Assembly: GCA_029858965.1 (NCBI GenBank) | Contig: JAOUDZ010000002.1 | Coordinates: forward strand, 1-64,000 | Source: Cyclobacteriaceae bacterium | GTDB taxonomy: Bacteria; Bacteroidota; Bacteroidia; Cytophagales; Cyclobacteriaceae | DNA: 64,000 nucleotides | Direction of reading: 5' to 3' | Part shown: positions 41,743 to 51,284 of the stretch, in pieces | Numbering within the stretch: position 1 is the first letter of the stretch | Layout: every line of letters begins with the position of its first letter | Notes under the pieces: generated by a model | Told to the model about the DNA's origin: nothing | Database searches by the model: none | Seen by the model: only the letters and a program-made list of their open reading frames with translations | Program-made: the position numbers and the translations under genes

Positions 41743-44700
41743 ATGGCTCAACTTTTTCTAGGTCTTTATGATTATTTCCAAAGGCGAAAGTCTGTGTTCT
41801 GGGCTGTATTCCTTGCAACCATACTTTTGGTATGCTTTGGGGCATCGCGAATAAAGCTGGAAGAGGATATAACAAAGTTTTTTCCGGATGACGAACGCAT
41901 TGAAAAACTAAGCTATGTTTTTCAAAATTCCAAGTTCGCGGAACGCCTGGTTATTATGGTTTCGGTTCAGGACAGCGCGACAACTATTCCGCCCGATAGC
42001 CTCGCAATCCTTGCGGATGAATTGGTGCATCGAATTGGCAGTGAACTCAAGCCATACGTAAAGGGTATTACAAGCCGTATCGAGGAAGGAAAAATACTTG
42101 AAGTATTCAATTCAGTGTATGATTATCTACCTATCTTTTTGAATGACGAGGACTATATCCAACTTGATTCTTTAACAAAACCTCAAAATGCAAGAGCAAA
42201 ACTGCAAGAGAGCTATCGTCAGCTTATTTCACCATCAGGCATTGCATTAAAAGGGATCATCGTTCAGGATCCCCTGGAGTTTTCATTGCTTGCCTTGCGC
42301 AAACTTCAGGAACTGCAGTATGATGAAAATTTTGAATTGTTTGATGGCTACGTTGTTACCAAAGATCACAGGCACCTGATTTTCTTTATTCAACCCAAGT
42401 ACCCACCCAGTGAAACGGGAAATAATTCAAAGTTCATCAAGCAACTGGATTTCATTGTAAAACAGATTTCAGCTACGCATCGCCGGCTCAATGCCTCTTA
42501 CTTTGGAGCAGTAGCGGTGGCGGTTGGTAATTCAGTGCAATTGAGGAGTGACACTGCGCTTACAGTAAGCATCCTTGTTGTTCTTCTGGCTATTTTTCTG
42601 ATAGGTTTCTTTCGGAAAAAACGCGTGCCTTTTCTTATTCTAATACCAGTTGCTTTTGGTGGTTTGTTTTCTTTGAGCTGCATTTTTTTACTACAAGGAT
42701 CAGTTTCCATTTTGGCTATCGCCGCCGGCTCTGTGATTTTGGGGATTGCCGTAAATTATGCATTGCACTTTCTGGCTCATTTGAAGCACGTACATGACGT
42801 CAGGCTGGTAATCAAGGATGTAGTCGGACCTATGACATTGGGAAGTACCACAACGGTGCTGGCTTTCTTCTGTCTGCAATTTGCTAATGCGGCTGTCCTC
42901 CGCGATGTCGGTTTGTTCGCCGGGTTCAGCTTAATTGGTGCTGCGCTCTGTTCGCTCGTTTTCCTGCCTCATTTTATTCCTGCTGGCCTATTTGGAACAG
43001 ATAACAAGCGGGGCAACTGGATAGAGCGAATATCACTATCCTCTTTGGGGTCAGGAAAATCTGTACCATGGATAGTCATGCTTGCCACGCCTGTCTTTTT
43101 TTACTTTGCTTTTCAGGTAAAATTCAACAGTGATATGAGCAAATTGAATTTCATGAAAGCAGAAACACTTCTGGCCCAATCGCGATTGGAGGCTATTAAC
43201 AAATCTACACTAAGCACTGCATACGTCGTATCAAGTGGAAGTACACTTGAGGAGGCGTTGCGAAAGACTGAGCAGGTGGTGCCGCGACTGCAACTGTTGA
43301 AAGCAGCGCATAATATCAACAAGTACTCCACCGTATCAACTTTCTTGATTTCTGATTCGTTACAGCACATTAGAATTGAAAAATGGAATTCATTCTGGAC
43401 GACAGAAAGAAAGCAAGCGATGAAGCTGGCGGTGAGGGAAGAAGGTAAAGCACTTAAGTTTTCAGATCAAGTAATAAATAATTTTGAAAGGGTCATAGAA
43501 AGACAATACACACCTGCGGATGCAGCGGCAATGACGAGTATTCGGTCAACCTTCTTTGATGATTACATTATTGAAAAGGACAATACAGCAACTGTAATTT
43601 CACTTGTAAATGTTGATCCTTCCAGGAAATCGGAAGTTTACAAGGAACTCGAAAAATCGCCTGTTCATGTTTTTGATCGGCAGATGCTTACTAACCTCTT
43701 TGTAGGATATGTAAATGCGGACTTTAATTTCATTGTCACATTTACTGCCATTTTAGTTTTTGCCGCATTATTCATTTCATATGGACGAATTGAGTTGACC
43801 CTGATAACATTTGCCCCGATGTTCATTACTTGGATTTGGATTTTGGGGATTATGGCCTTGTTCGGTATTGAGTTCAATATTGTGAACGTCATGGTATCAA
43901 CTTTCATCTTCGGGCTGGGCGATGACTATAGCATTTTCATAATGGATGGTCTTCAACAGGAATATCGTGCCGGAAAAAAGAATCTCCCCTCCATTCGTAC
44001 ATCTATTTTTCTTTCTGCGGTTACTACTATTGCCGGGCTTGGTGTTTTGATATTTGCCAAGCACCCCGCGTTGCGCTCTGTTGCTTCAATTTCTATAATT
44101 GGTATAGCCTGTGTATTCATCATGTCTCAAACCATTGAACCTTTTTTGTTTAGTGCGCTTGTAACCAACCGGACCAGGAGGGGGCGTTCTCCCATGACGT
44201 GGGCTGGTATTGTTAGAACTTCCTTCACCTATTCTTTCTTTGTCTTGGGAGCGATCTCTCTCACGCTAATCGGATTGATCCTCAGAATCTTGCCGTTCTG
44301 GAAAGAGCGAAGCAGGTTATTATTTCATACTTTGCTGAGTTATGTTACCTGGACTTTAATCTATCTTGATCCGTGTGTTAGTAAAAAGATTATCGGAAGA
44401 AAGCCTGACACATTTTCACGGGCCAGTATAGTAATTGCCAATCATTCTTCGTTCCTGGATATTTTGCTCACTACGATGCTCCATCCAAAGCTTATTTTGC
44501 TGACGAATAAGTGGGTGTGGAATTCTCCTATTTTTGGGGGAGTTGCTCGACTTGCAGATTACTTTCCTGTAACTGAAGGGGCAGGAGAAGGTGTTGACCG
44601 ATTGAAAGAATATGTTGCTGAAGGGTATTCGATAGTTGTATTTCCGGAAGGAACAAGGTCCGACGATGGAAAACTGAAACGGTTTCATAAAGGCGCATTC

Positions 44701-45585
44701 TATATGGCAGAGTCACTGAACTTGCCAATCCAACCGTTGCTTATACACGGTGCTGCTGATGCGGTCCCGAAGGGGAGTTTTTATGTAAATGAAGGCCAGG
44801 TCACATTGAAGTTTCTGCCGCCAATTGAAGTAGATGATACCCGTTTTGGGGCTACCTACGTTGAACGGACCAAAGCAATAAGCAAATATTTTAAGGACGA
44901 GCATGCACGTTTGGCCATGGAGATTGAAACGTCTGAATATTTCGCACACAAACTCGTCACAAGTTATCTTTACAAGGGTCCAATCCTGGAATGGTACCTG
45001 CGCATTAAGATCAGGCTTGAGAAGAACTATAAATCTTTTCACATACATTTGCCTTCAAAAGGTGTAATTCTCGACCTAGGGTGCGGTTATGGGTTTCTTT
45101 GCTATATGCTTCAATACCTGTCAAATGAGCGGACGATTATCGGCGTTGATTATGATCAAGAAAAAATTGAAACGGCAAAGAACAATTATCTGATAACAAA
45201 AAGGCTGCAATTCCATTGTGATGATGTTAGTGAGTTTCCATTCGAAAAATATGACGGGATTGTGATCAGTGACGTTCTGCATTATTTACTGCCGGACGCC
45301 CAGGAGGGATTGTTGAGAAGATGTTTTGAAACACTCAATCCCGGCGGTAAATTGATTATTAGAGATGGCAATACCGACTTGAATGAGCGCCATTGGGGTA
45401 CTAGACTCACTGAATTCTTTTCAGTGAAACTGCTTGGATTTAACAAATCTACGAATCCATTGAATTTTGTGTCTGGTGAATGGATAAAGAAGATGGCCAG
45501 TAGTTATGGCCTAAAAGGGGAGGTCCTGGATGAGGCTAAGTTTACTTCGAATGTTATTTTTGTATTTGAGAAAAGTGCCAGGTAA
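41743..45585 (+). CDS. Three-domain protein: MMPL/RND transporter, acyltransferase, methyltransferase
   Basis: A 1280-residue fusion. Residues 1 to about 845 are an RND/MMPL exporter: helix near 15-35, a soluble domain, helices 265-410 and a second set from 660 to 800 with the motif FGLGDDYSIFIMDG. Residues about 890-1075 form a PlsC-type acyltransferase (NHSSFLDILL, HX4D; FPEGTRSDDG). Residues about 1105-1230 are a class I SAM methyltransferase (VILDLGCGYGFLCYM; IIGVDYDQEKIETA). This three-part architecture is recurrent in Bacteroidota pigment clusters. It may export, acylate and methylate the polyene or its carrier lipid at the membrane. The two enzymatic domains should be cytoplasmic. Confidence 0.93.
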   Translation: MAQLFLGLYDYFQRRKSVFWAVFLATILLVCFGASRIKLEEDITKFFPDDERIEKLSYVFQNSKFAERLVIMVSVQDSATTIPPDSLAILADELVHRIGSELKPYVKGITSRIEEGKILEVFNSVYDYLPIFLNDEDYIQLDSLTKPQNARAKLQESYRQLISPSGIALKGIIVQDPLEFSLLALRKLQELQYDENFELFDGYVVTKDHRHLIFFIQPKYPPSETGNNSKFIKQLDFIVKQISATHRRLNASYFGAVAVAVGNSVQLRSDTALTVSILVVLLAIFLIGFFRKKRVPFLILIPVAFGGLFSLSCIFLLQGSVSILAIAAGSVILGIAVNYALHFLAHLKHVHDVRLVIKDVVGPMTLGSTTTVLAFFCLQFANAAVLRDVGLFAGFSLIGAALCSLVFLPHFIPAGLFGTDNKRGNWIERISLSSLGSGKSVPWIVMLATPVFFYFAFQVKFNSDMSKLNFMKAETLLAQSRLEAINKSTLSTAYVVSSGSTLEEALRKTEQVVPRLQLLKAAHNINKYSTVSTFLISDSLQHIRIEKWNSFWTTERKQAMKLAVREEGKALKFSDQVINNFERVIERQYTPADAAAMTSIRSTFFDDYIIEKDNTATVISLVNVDPSRKSEVYKELEKSPVHVFDRQMLTNLFVGYVNADFNFIVTFTAILVFAALFISYGRIELTLITFAPMFITWIWILGIMALFGIEFNIVNVMVSTFIFGLGDDYSIFIMDGLQQEYRAGKKNLPSIRTSIFLSAVTTIAGLGVLIFAKHPALRSVASISIIGIACVFIMSQTIEPFLFSALVTNRTRRGRSPMTWAGIVRTSFTYSFFVLGAISLTLIGLILRILPFWKERSRLLFHTLLSYVTWTLIYLDPCVSKKIIGRKPDTFSRASIVIANHSSFLDILLTTMLHPKLILLTNKWVWNSPIFGGVARLADYFPVTEGAGEGVDRLKEYVAEGYSIVVFPEGTRSDDGKLKRFHKGAFYMAESLNLPIQPLLIHGAADAVPKGSFYVNEGQVTLKFLPPIEVDDTRFGATYVERTKAISKYFKDEHARLAMEIETSEYFAHKLVTSYLYKGPILEWYLRIKIRLEKNYKSFHIHLPSKGVILDLGCGYGFLCYMLQYLSNERTIIGVDYDQEKIETAKNNYLITKRLQFHCDDVSEFPFEKYDGIVISDVLHYLLPDAQEGLLRRCFETLNPGGKLIIRDGNTDLNERHWGTRLTEFFSVKLLGFNKSTNPLNFVSGEWIKKMASSYGLKGEVLDEAKFTSNVIFVFEKSAR

Positions 45586-45658
45586 AATACAGTCAGGGGG
45601 CTTTGCAATTTTGATCGAAACAATCGCACCGGGAATTATATAGAATTGAAGAATAGAG

Positions 45659-47167
45659 ATGCACCAGTATGATGTTGTTATTGTAGGTAGTGGGATGGGT
45701 GGGCTTGCATGTGGAACCATTCTGGCAAAAGAAGGGTATAAGGTCTGCATTCTGGAAAAGAATAAGCAAATCGGTGGAATGCTGCAAATTTTTGTTCGTG
45801 AAAAAGTAATCTTTGATACCGGTGTTCACTATGTAGGCGGGTTAAGTGAGGGACAGAATCTATACCAGCTTTTTCGATACCTTGGTATCATGGATAAAAT
45901 CAATATCCGCAAGATGGATGAAGATTTTGTGGATGGTTTAATCTTTAAGGACGATCCGATAATCTACAAGTACGGTCAGGGTTATGATAACTTTATCCGG
46001 ATTATGTTATCCTATTTTCCGGATGAGGAGATAGCGATTCGGACATTTTGTGACAAGATTAGAGAGATATGCAAGCAATTTCCGTTGTATAACCTTCGGG
46101 CAGGAAGTTACGAAGATTTCGGAAACGCCTACCGGACCGACACCAATGCATATTTGGAATCGATTACAAAAAATAAGAAGCTATTGTGCGTATTGGCTGG
46201 AACAAATCTCTTATACGCGGGCCAACCAGACAAAACTCCCTTGTTCGTACATGCGCTTATTGTAAACCATTACATCGAAAGTTCATGGAAGTTTGTGGAC
46301 GGAGGCTCTCAGATAGCCCGGTATCTGGTAAAGGAAATTACGTCTAGGGGAGGAAAAGTTATCAAGCATGTTAACGTCACTAAGCTGAAAGAAGAGGGTG
46401 GAAAAATTACTTATGCTGAGGCCGAAAATGGGGAAAAGTACTTTGCTAATACCTTTATTTCAAATATACATCCAGTGAAAACACTGGAGATTACAGAAAG
46501 CACAATGTTTCGAAGTGCATATCGCTCGCGGCTAAAAAGTCTGGAGAGCACAATTTCCGTTTTTTACGCAAACGTTGTATTGAAAAAGAACTCATTTAAA
46601 TATCTAAACAGTAATATCTACTGTTTCGCTGAAGAGGACCCTTGGTGTGCGCTCAATTACACAGAGGACAACTGGCCTCAGGGTTATGCGCTGTTTTATG
46701 TCCCCTCCTCAAAGGAAAGCGAATTTGCGGAAGGCGTAACCATTATGTCTTACATGCGGATGAATGAAGTGGAGAAATGGAAAAATACTTTTAATACAGT
46801 CTCTCATGAAAATGACCGAGGTGTAGAATATGAAACCTTTAAGCGAAAGAAGGCGGAGTTGTTGTTTAACGCAGTGGAGAAACAATTTCCGGGTTTTAAG
46901 GAGTCGATCAAATCTTACACTACCGCTACGCCCCTCACAGCACGTGACTATATCGGCACAGAGGACGGATCTTTGTATGGTTTTGCGAAGGACTATCGCG
47001 AGCCGATGAAATCATTTATTTCGCCTGGAACAAAAATCCCTAACCTATTATTAACAGGCCAGAACATAAACATGCATGGCGTGTTGGGTGTAACAATAAG
47101 TGCTGTGGTTACTTGTAGCCAACTGTTGGGAATGGAATACCTTGTTCAAAAAATCAGAAATGCTTAG
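45659..47167 (+). CDS. CrtI-like FAD-dependent oxidoreductase
   Basis: A 502-residue protein of the phytoene desaturase/retinol saturase-like amine oxidoreductase superfamily. The FAD motif is VVIVGSGMGGLACGTILAKEG (residues 5-25), followed by LEKNKQIGGMLQIF. The second nucleotide-binding region is DTGVHYVGGLSEG, and the C-terminal closing block is LLLTGQNINMHGVLG. Related enzymes introduce or remove double bonds in isoprenoids and polyenes. A role in desaturation or in aromatising a resorcinol ring would fit, but I cannot tell which. It follows the MMPL protein by 73 bp and overlaps the next gene by 8 bp. Confidence 0.85.
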   Translation: MHQYDVVIVGSGMGGLACGTILAKEGYKVCILEKNKQIGGMLQIFVREKVIFDTGVHYVGGLSEGQNLYQLFRYLGIMDKINIRKMDEDFVDGLIFKDDPIIYKYGQGYDNFIRIMLSYFPDEEIAIRTFCDKIREICKQFPLYNLRAGSYEDFGNAYRTDTNAYLESITKNKKLLCVLAGTNLLYAGQPDKTPLFVHALIVNHYIESSWKFVDGGSQIARYLVKEITSRGGKVIKHVNVTKLKEEGGKITYAEAENGEKYFANTFISNIHPVKTLEITESTMFRSAYRSRLKSLESTISVFYANVVLKKNSFKYLNSNIYCFAEEDPWCALNYTEDNWPQGYALFYVPSSKESEFAEGVTIMSYMRMNEVEKWKNTFNTVSHENDRGVEYETFKRKKAELLFNAVEKQFPGFKESIKSYTTATPLTARDYIGTEDGSLYGFAKDYREPMKSFISPGTKIPNLLLTGQNINMHGVLGVTISAVVTCSQLLGMEYLVQKIRNA

Positions 47168-48818
47168 GCGATTCTTAAAAATATTGGCTTGGATTGCAGG
47201 ACTCGTGTTTATCCTGATCTGTACTTTGTTTGTGTATGTCAGGCTAGTGTCAAAAGTTGTCCCTCCATCGCCAATATCCTTATCCCCATTGGATGAAAAG
47301 GTTGTGGAGTTATCCCCTGGTTTAAGTACTGTAGGAAACAACTGGTTGAGAAAAAGCGAAAGTGGGTTGTATGAGTTATATGTCGAAGGGGAGCCTTTCG
47401 AACGCGGTGTAGCCAACGGAAAGCTGACGCGTGCATTGGTGCAACATCAAGAAGAGGTATTTACACACCAGATTCACCAGCTCGTCCCAAATAGATTTTA
47501 CCTTACCCTGCTAAAGTATTTTGTAGGTTGGTTCAACCGCAATCTAACCGATAATATCCTGGAAGAATATCAGCTCGAAATCTTTGGCGTCTCAGAATCA
47601 GCTTCACATGAGTTCGATGATATTGCCTCACCCTATCAACGTATATTGAATTACCATGCGGCGCATGATATAGGCCATGCCTTACAGAATATGTCGTTAG
47701 TCGGATGTACTTCATTTGCAACCTGGGGAAATAAATCTGAGGATAGTACACTGATCATTGGGCGTAACTTTGACTTTTACGTTGGGGATGATTTTGCGAG
47801 GGACAAAATCATTGCATTTTACAACCCCGCGCGAGGGTATAAATTCATGATGGTAACCTTTGGGGGGATGACCGGTGTTCTTTCAGGAATGAACGACCAG
47901 GGACTTACCGTCACTATTAATGCTGCTAAGTCAGATATTCCGTCAGCCTCTGCAACACCGGTCTCACTCGTAGCCAGAGAAATTCTCCAATATGCATCAA
48001 CAATTCAGGAGGCGTATGCCATAGCCGAAAAACGAAAGATGTTTGTTGCTGAATCGTTTCTTATTGGGTCAGCAAAGGACGGAAAAGCCGCACTGATAGA
48101 AAAGGAATCCGGCGGTATGGATTTTTATACATCGAGAGACAACTTCATTATCAGCACGAATCACTTTCAGGGTAAGTCATTGGGTGATACGCAACGTAAC
48201 AAAGATCACATGAACAGCAGTGCATCACCGTATCGATTTGAACGCGTGGCTGAGTTGTTAGGACGGGTGCAGAAAAACTCAGTGGCCAATACAGCGGCAA
48301 TTTTGCGCAATCAACTTGGTCTTAAGGATCAGGACATTGGATTGGGCAATGAGAAGTCCATTAACCAGTTGATAGCACATCATGCGGTTATCTTTCAACC
48401 GGAAAAAGGATTGGCGTGGGTCTCAACTGCGCCATGGCAATTGGGAAAATTTGTATGCTACGACCTGAATCGGATTTTTAAATCAAGACTTTCGGATAAT
48501 GAAGAGATATACGAAAAGGAAAAAACAATTCCGCTGGATTCATTTCTGTATTCAAATGCTTACGTGGACTGCGTAAAATTCAACAAATACAGATTTCCCT
48601 TCAATGAGAGAATTGATCTGGCGCCGGACAGCATTGTAAAGTGGAATCCAAACTCGTATCATGCCTACATGTTGGCTGCTGATTATTGCAGGGAGCATGA
48701 AAATTGGGAAAAAGCTGTTACTTTATATGAAATGGGACTAACCAAGGAAATTGCATCGGAACAGGAGCGTGCATACATGCAAATGAATCTTCAGCATTGT
48801 AAAGAAAAGCTAAAATGA
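47160..48818 (+). CDS. C45-type Ntn-hydrolase/acyltransferase with membrane anchor
   Basis: A 552-residue protein related to acyl-CoA:6-aminopenicillanic acid acyltransferases and choloylglycine hydrolases (C45/C59). One N-terminal helix (about residues 8-28) anchors it. The family's mature nucleophile Cys is in SLVGCTSFATWGN (about residue 183). It is followed by LIIGRNFDFYVGDDF and GMTGVLSGMNDQGLTVTINA, which are strongly diagnostic. The C-terminus has a helical TPR-like tail (from about 495: NSYHAYMLAADYCREH). It may transfer an acyl group or hydrolyse an amide/ester during pigment assembly on the periplasmic side. The ATG at 47160 fits the anchor. Confidence 0.85.
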   Translation: MLRRFLKILAWIAGLVFILICTLFVYVRLVSKVVPPSPISLSPLDEKVVELSPGLSTVGNNWLRKSESGLYELYVEGEPFERGVANGKLTRALVQHQEEVFTHQIHQLVPNRFYLTLLKYFVGWFNRNLTDNILEEYQLEIFGVSESASHEFDDIASPYQRILNYHAAHDIGHALQNMSLVGCTSFATWGNKSEDSTLIIGRNFDFYVGDDFARDKIIAFYNPARGYKFMMVTFGGMTGVLSGMNDQGLTVTINAAKSDIPSASATPVSLVAREILQYASTIQEAYAIAEKRKMFVAESFLIGSAKDGKAALIEKESGGMDFYTSRDNFIISTNHFQGKSLGDTQRNKDHMNSSASPYRFERVAELLGRVQKNSVANTAAILRNQLGLKDQDIGLGNEKSINQLIAHHAVIFQPEKGLAWVSTAPWQLGKFVCYDLNRIFKSRLSDNEEIYEKEKTIPLDSFLYSNAYVDCVKFNKYRFPFNERIDLAPDSIVKWNPNSYHAYMLAADYCREHENWEKAVTLYEMGLTKEIASEQERAYMQMNLQHCKEKLK

Positions 48819-49189
48819 TTGTTGGGATAGGTATAGATATGATAGAGGTAGACCGGGTCTTGGAGAAAATCGATAAGGACAGTGGATTTAAACAATTGAT
48901 ATTTTCTGAAAATGAAATTGCGTTTTGTGACGGACAGCCAGCGAAAGGTGAAAGTTATGCAGCTCGATTTGCAGCGAAGGAGGCATTTCTGAAAGCAACG
49001 GGCCTGGGATTAACCCTAGGCCACAAGTTGGCTGAAATTGAAGTTGCTCACGACGGTAATGGAAAACCCATGCTAAACTTGCTTGGAAATTTTAAGGTGA
49101 AGTCAATTCAACACGACTGGAATAAAATACATTTGTCTATTTCACACCTAAAGACAATAGCCTGTGCGGTAGTTATTATTGAACAATGA
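48815..49189 (+). CDS. acpS: Holo-ACP synthase (4'-phosphopantetheinyl transferase)
   Basis: A 124-residue AcpS-type enzyme that transfers phosphopantetheine from CoA to the carrier-protein Ser. The motifs are GIGIDMIEVDRV (catalytic Asp at residue 8) and RFAAKEAFLKATG (Glu-Lys pair). LSISHLKTIACAVVI closes the fold. Its location in the cluster suggests it serves ACP-1 and ACP-2, possibly besides cellular ACP. It overlaps its two neighbours by 4 bp on each side. Whether it is the genome's only AcpS cannot be told. Confidence 0.94.
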   Translation: MIVGIGIDMIEVDRVLEKIDKDSGFKQLIFSENEIAFCDGQPAKGESYAARFAAKEAFLKATGLGLTLGHKLAEIEVAHDGNGKPMLNLLGNFKVKSIQHDWNKIHLSISHLKTIACAVVIIEQ

Positions 49190-50484
49190 AGCATATACCG
49201 GAAATTGAATTGTGTTCTTCAGCTGAAATCAGGAGCTTCCAGGAGTCGAAGTTTAGGGAACAGTTGACCTATATCGTCAAGAGCTCGCCGTATTATCGAA
49301 GGCTCTTTGCAGAATTTGATATTAAAATGGATTCTATAAAATCCCTCAAAGATATTACTGAAATACCGACAACCTCAAAAGATGATTTTCATAGACACAA
49401 TTGGGATTTCTTATGTGTCCCGAATGGTAAGATTGTAGAGTATACCAGTACATCGGGTACATTGGGAAGCCCTGTTACGATCGCGCTAACGGAAAATGAT
49501 CTACAGCGATTAGCATACAACGAATGTATTTCATTTACGTGCGCTGACGGGAGTGATGAGGATTTATATCAACTTATGCTTACACTGGATCGCCAGTTTA
49601 TGGCCGGTATGGCATATTATGAGGGAATTAGAAAGCTAGGTGCCGGCCTCATCCGGGTTGGTCCGGGACTACCCGCGATGCAATGGGAAATTATTGACCG
49701 ATTGAAACCGACAGCACTTGTTGCTGTGCCATCATTTTTGATGAAATTGATTGAATACGCAAATCAGCAAGGGATTAATCTGAATAGAAGTTCTGTACGG
49801 AAAGCGATTTGTATAGGAGAAAGTCTTCGCACAGCTGACCTTGAGTTGAACACGCTTGGGAGAAGAATATCTGGTGCCTGGGACATTCGCCTTTACGGAA
49901 CATATGCATCCACTGAAATGCAAACAGCTTTTACGGAATGTGGTCATGGAAGAGGGGGACATCAGCACCCTGAGTTAATTCATGTGGAATTATTGGATGA
50001 AAATGATTTCCCTGTCCAGAGGGGTGAACCAGGGGAGATTACCGTTACTACGCTGGGTGTTGAGGGCATGCCGCTGCTTCGGTATAAAACTGGCGATATC
50101 GCCGTTGCCTATCAGGATCAATGCCCATGCGGGAGGAATACGCTACGACTAGGTCCTGTAATGGGCCGTAAACAGCAGATGATAAAGTTGAAAGGGACTA
50201 CCGTTTATCCGCCTGGGATTTTTGAAGTATTGAATACTGTCGATGTTCTCATGGACTACGTTGTCGAAGTCTTAACAGGCGAGCTAGGAACTGATGAATT
50301 AAGACTTCATTTGCTTGTGGAAAGAGAAAAGCACGAAGAAACTGTAGAAATTTTAAGAATAGCGTTTCAGTCCCGTCTAAAGGTTGTCCCATCCATTGTT
50401 TTTATTGACCAGCTTGAATTGGAGAAACTTCAATTGGTGGGCAAGAGTAGAAAAGTCAATAAATTCATTGATAGCAGGCAATAA
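49186..50484 (+). CDS. PaaK-like aryl-CoA/acyl ligase
   Basis: A 432-residue adenylate-forming enzyme of the phenylacetate-CoA ligase type. The phosphate-binding loop is YTSTSGTLGSPVTI (about residues 86-99), followed by LYGTYASTEMQTAF (A5-like, about 235-250), YKTGDIAVAYQDQCPCGRNTLRLGPVMGR (about 300-328) and a C-terminal Lys in GKSRKVNKFI. It should activate an aromatic acid as adenylate and pass it to CoA or directly to a carrier protein. With the tyrosine ammonia-lyase at the other end of the cluster, p-coumarate is the obvious substrate. Its end lies just before a strong terminator. Confidence 0.9.
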   Translation: MKHIPEIELCSSAEIRSFQESKFREQLTYIVKSSPYYRRLFAEFDIKMDSIKSLKDITEIPTTSKDDFHRHNWDFLCVPNGKIVEYTSTSGTLGSPVTIALTENDLQRLAYNECISFTCADGSDEDLYQLMLTLDRQFMAGMAYYEGIRKLGAGLIRVGPGLPAMQWEIIDRLKPTALVAVPSFLMKLIEYANQQGINLNRSSVRKAICIGESLRTADLELNTLGRRISGAWDIRLYGTYASTEMQTAFTECGHGRGGHQHPELIHVELLDENDFPVQRGEPGEITVTTLGVEGMPLLRYKTGDIAVAYQDQCPCGRNTLRLGPVMGRKQQMIKLKGTTVYPPGIFEVLNTVDVLMDYVVEVLTGELGTDELRLHLLVEREKHEETVEILRIAFQSRLKVVPSIVFIDQLELEKLQLVGKSRKVNKFIDSRQ

Positions 50485-50485
50485 G

Positions 50486-50518
50486 AAAAGGGTGATGTTT
50501 TTTGAACACCACCCTTTT
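50486..50518. terminator. Bidirectional intrinsic terminator closing the pigment cluster
   Basis: AAAAGGGTGATGTT (50486-50499) pairs with AACACCACCCTTTT (50505-50518) through 14 positions with one mismatch and a 5-base loop. T-rich and A-rich flanks are present on both strands, so it can stop the cluster transcript and the convergent lipoprotein gene. Confidence 0.85.
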
Positions 50519-50543
50519 TCAGCATTGTTTACAGGTTGTTAGA

Positions 50544-51284
50544 TCAGCTGAGTACCTTTTCCAACTCGTCAATTTTAGTCTGCGCATCAGATTTCCCTAG
50601 CGACAGAGACAATTTATAAAGCTCAAGTGCCTCACGTTGGGTTTCTTTCTTTTTCTTAGGCGCAAATTTTGTTCTTGCAGCAGCTGTTTCCAGTGCTTGC
50701 GCTTGTGCGAAATACAAGTCTGCCTGGCTAGCTTTAGAAGCTGTATTTACATCTTCTACCTTAGCTTCAAGGTTAGCCACATCCTGCTCTTTCATCTTGA
50801 TAGTTTCCAGTTTTTCCGTGATTACGGAATCTTTTTGACTAACCGTCATAGCAAGTGCCTGATTTTCGCCCCTCATCTTTTCAACTTCACCTTGCAAGGC
50901 AGTGATTTGTGCTGTGCTCAATTCAAGATCTGCTTTCAGTCTCTTAATGGTTATGGCATAGCTGCCTTTTGCCGTTTTTAAAGACTTTTCAAGACTGGCG
51001 ATCTTTTCCTGCGTTTCAGTAATGTGGTGATTGATATCCAGCAGACGGGTTTTGTAGTCTGTGTAAGAAGTGCCTTCAACAACATCTGTGCGGAGTAATT
51101 GACGATTTGCATCAATTGAATCAATCAAGACGCCGATTTCCTGGAGTGTCATTGCTGTCATTTGACTTGCTTCAAGCTCTGTGCGAAGCGAATCGTTCTG
51201 TGACTGTAGTGCTTCTCTCTCTTTCTTATCGCATCCCCAAAGCATGGCGACTACGGATACTGCTAAAATTACTTTTCTGATCAT
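50544..51284 (-). CDS. Coiled-coil lipoprotein
   Basis: A 246-residue protein starting MIRKVILAVSVVAMLWGCDKK, a lipoprotein signal (Cys 18). It is followed by a nearly continuous alpha-helical heptad region (about residues 20-195) rich in Leu, Glu, Lys and Gln. The end has a small helical tail (EALELYKLSLSLGKSDAQTKIDELEKVL) like a single TPR. It resembles periplasmic or surface coiled-coil lipoproteins of unknown function. Not part of the pigment operon because it is transcribed towards it. Confidence 0.85.
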   Translation of the reverse strand: MIRKVILAVSVVAMLWGCDKKEREALQSQNDSLRTELEASQMTAMTLQEIGVLIDSIDANRQLLRTDVVEGTSYTDYKTRLLDINHHITETQEKIASLEKSLKTAKGSYAITIKRLKADLELSTAQITALQGEVEKMRGENQALAMTVSQKDSVITEKLETIKMKEQDVANLEAKVEDVNTASKASQADLYFAQAQALETAAARTKFAPKKKKETQREALELYKLSLSLGKSDAQTKIDELEKVLS

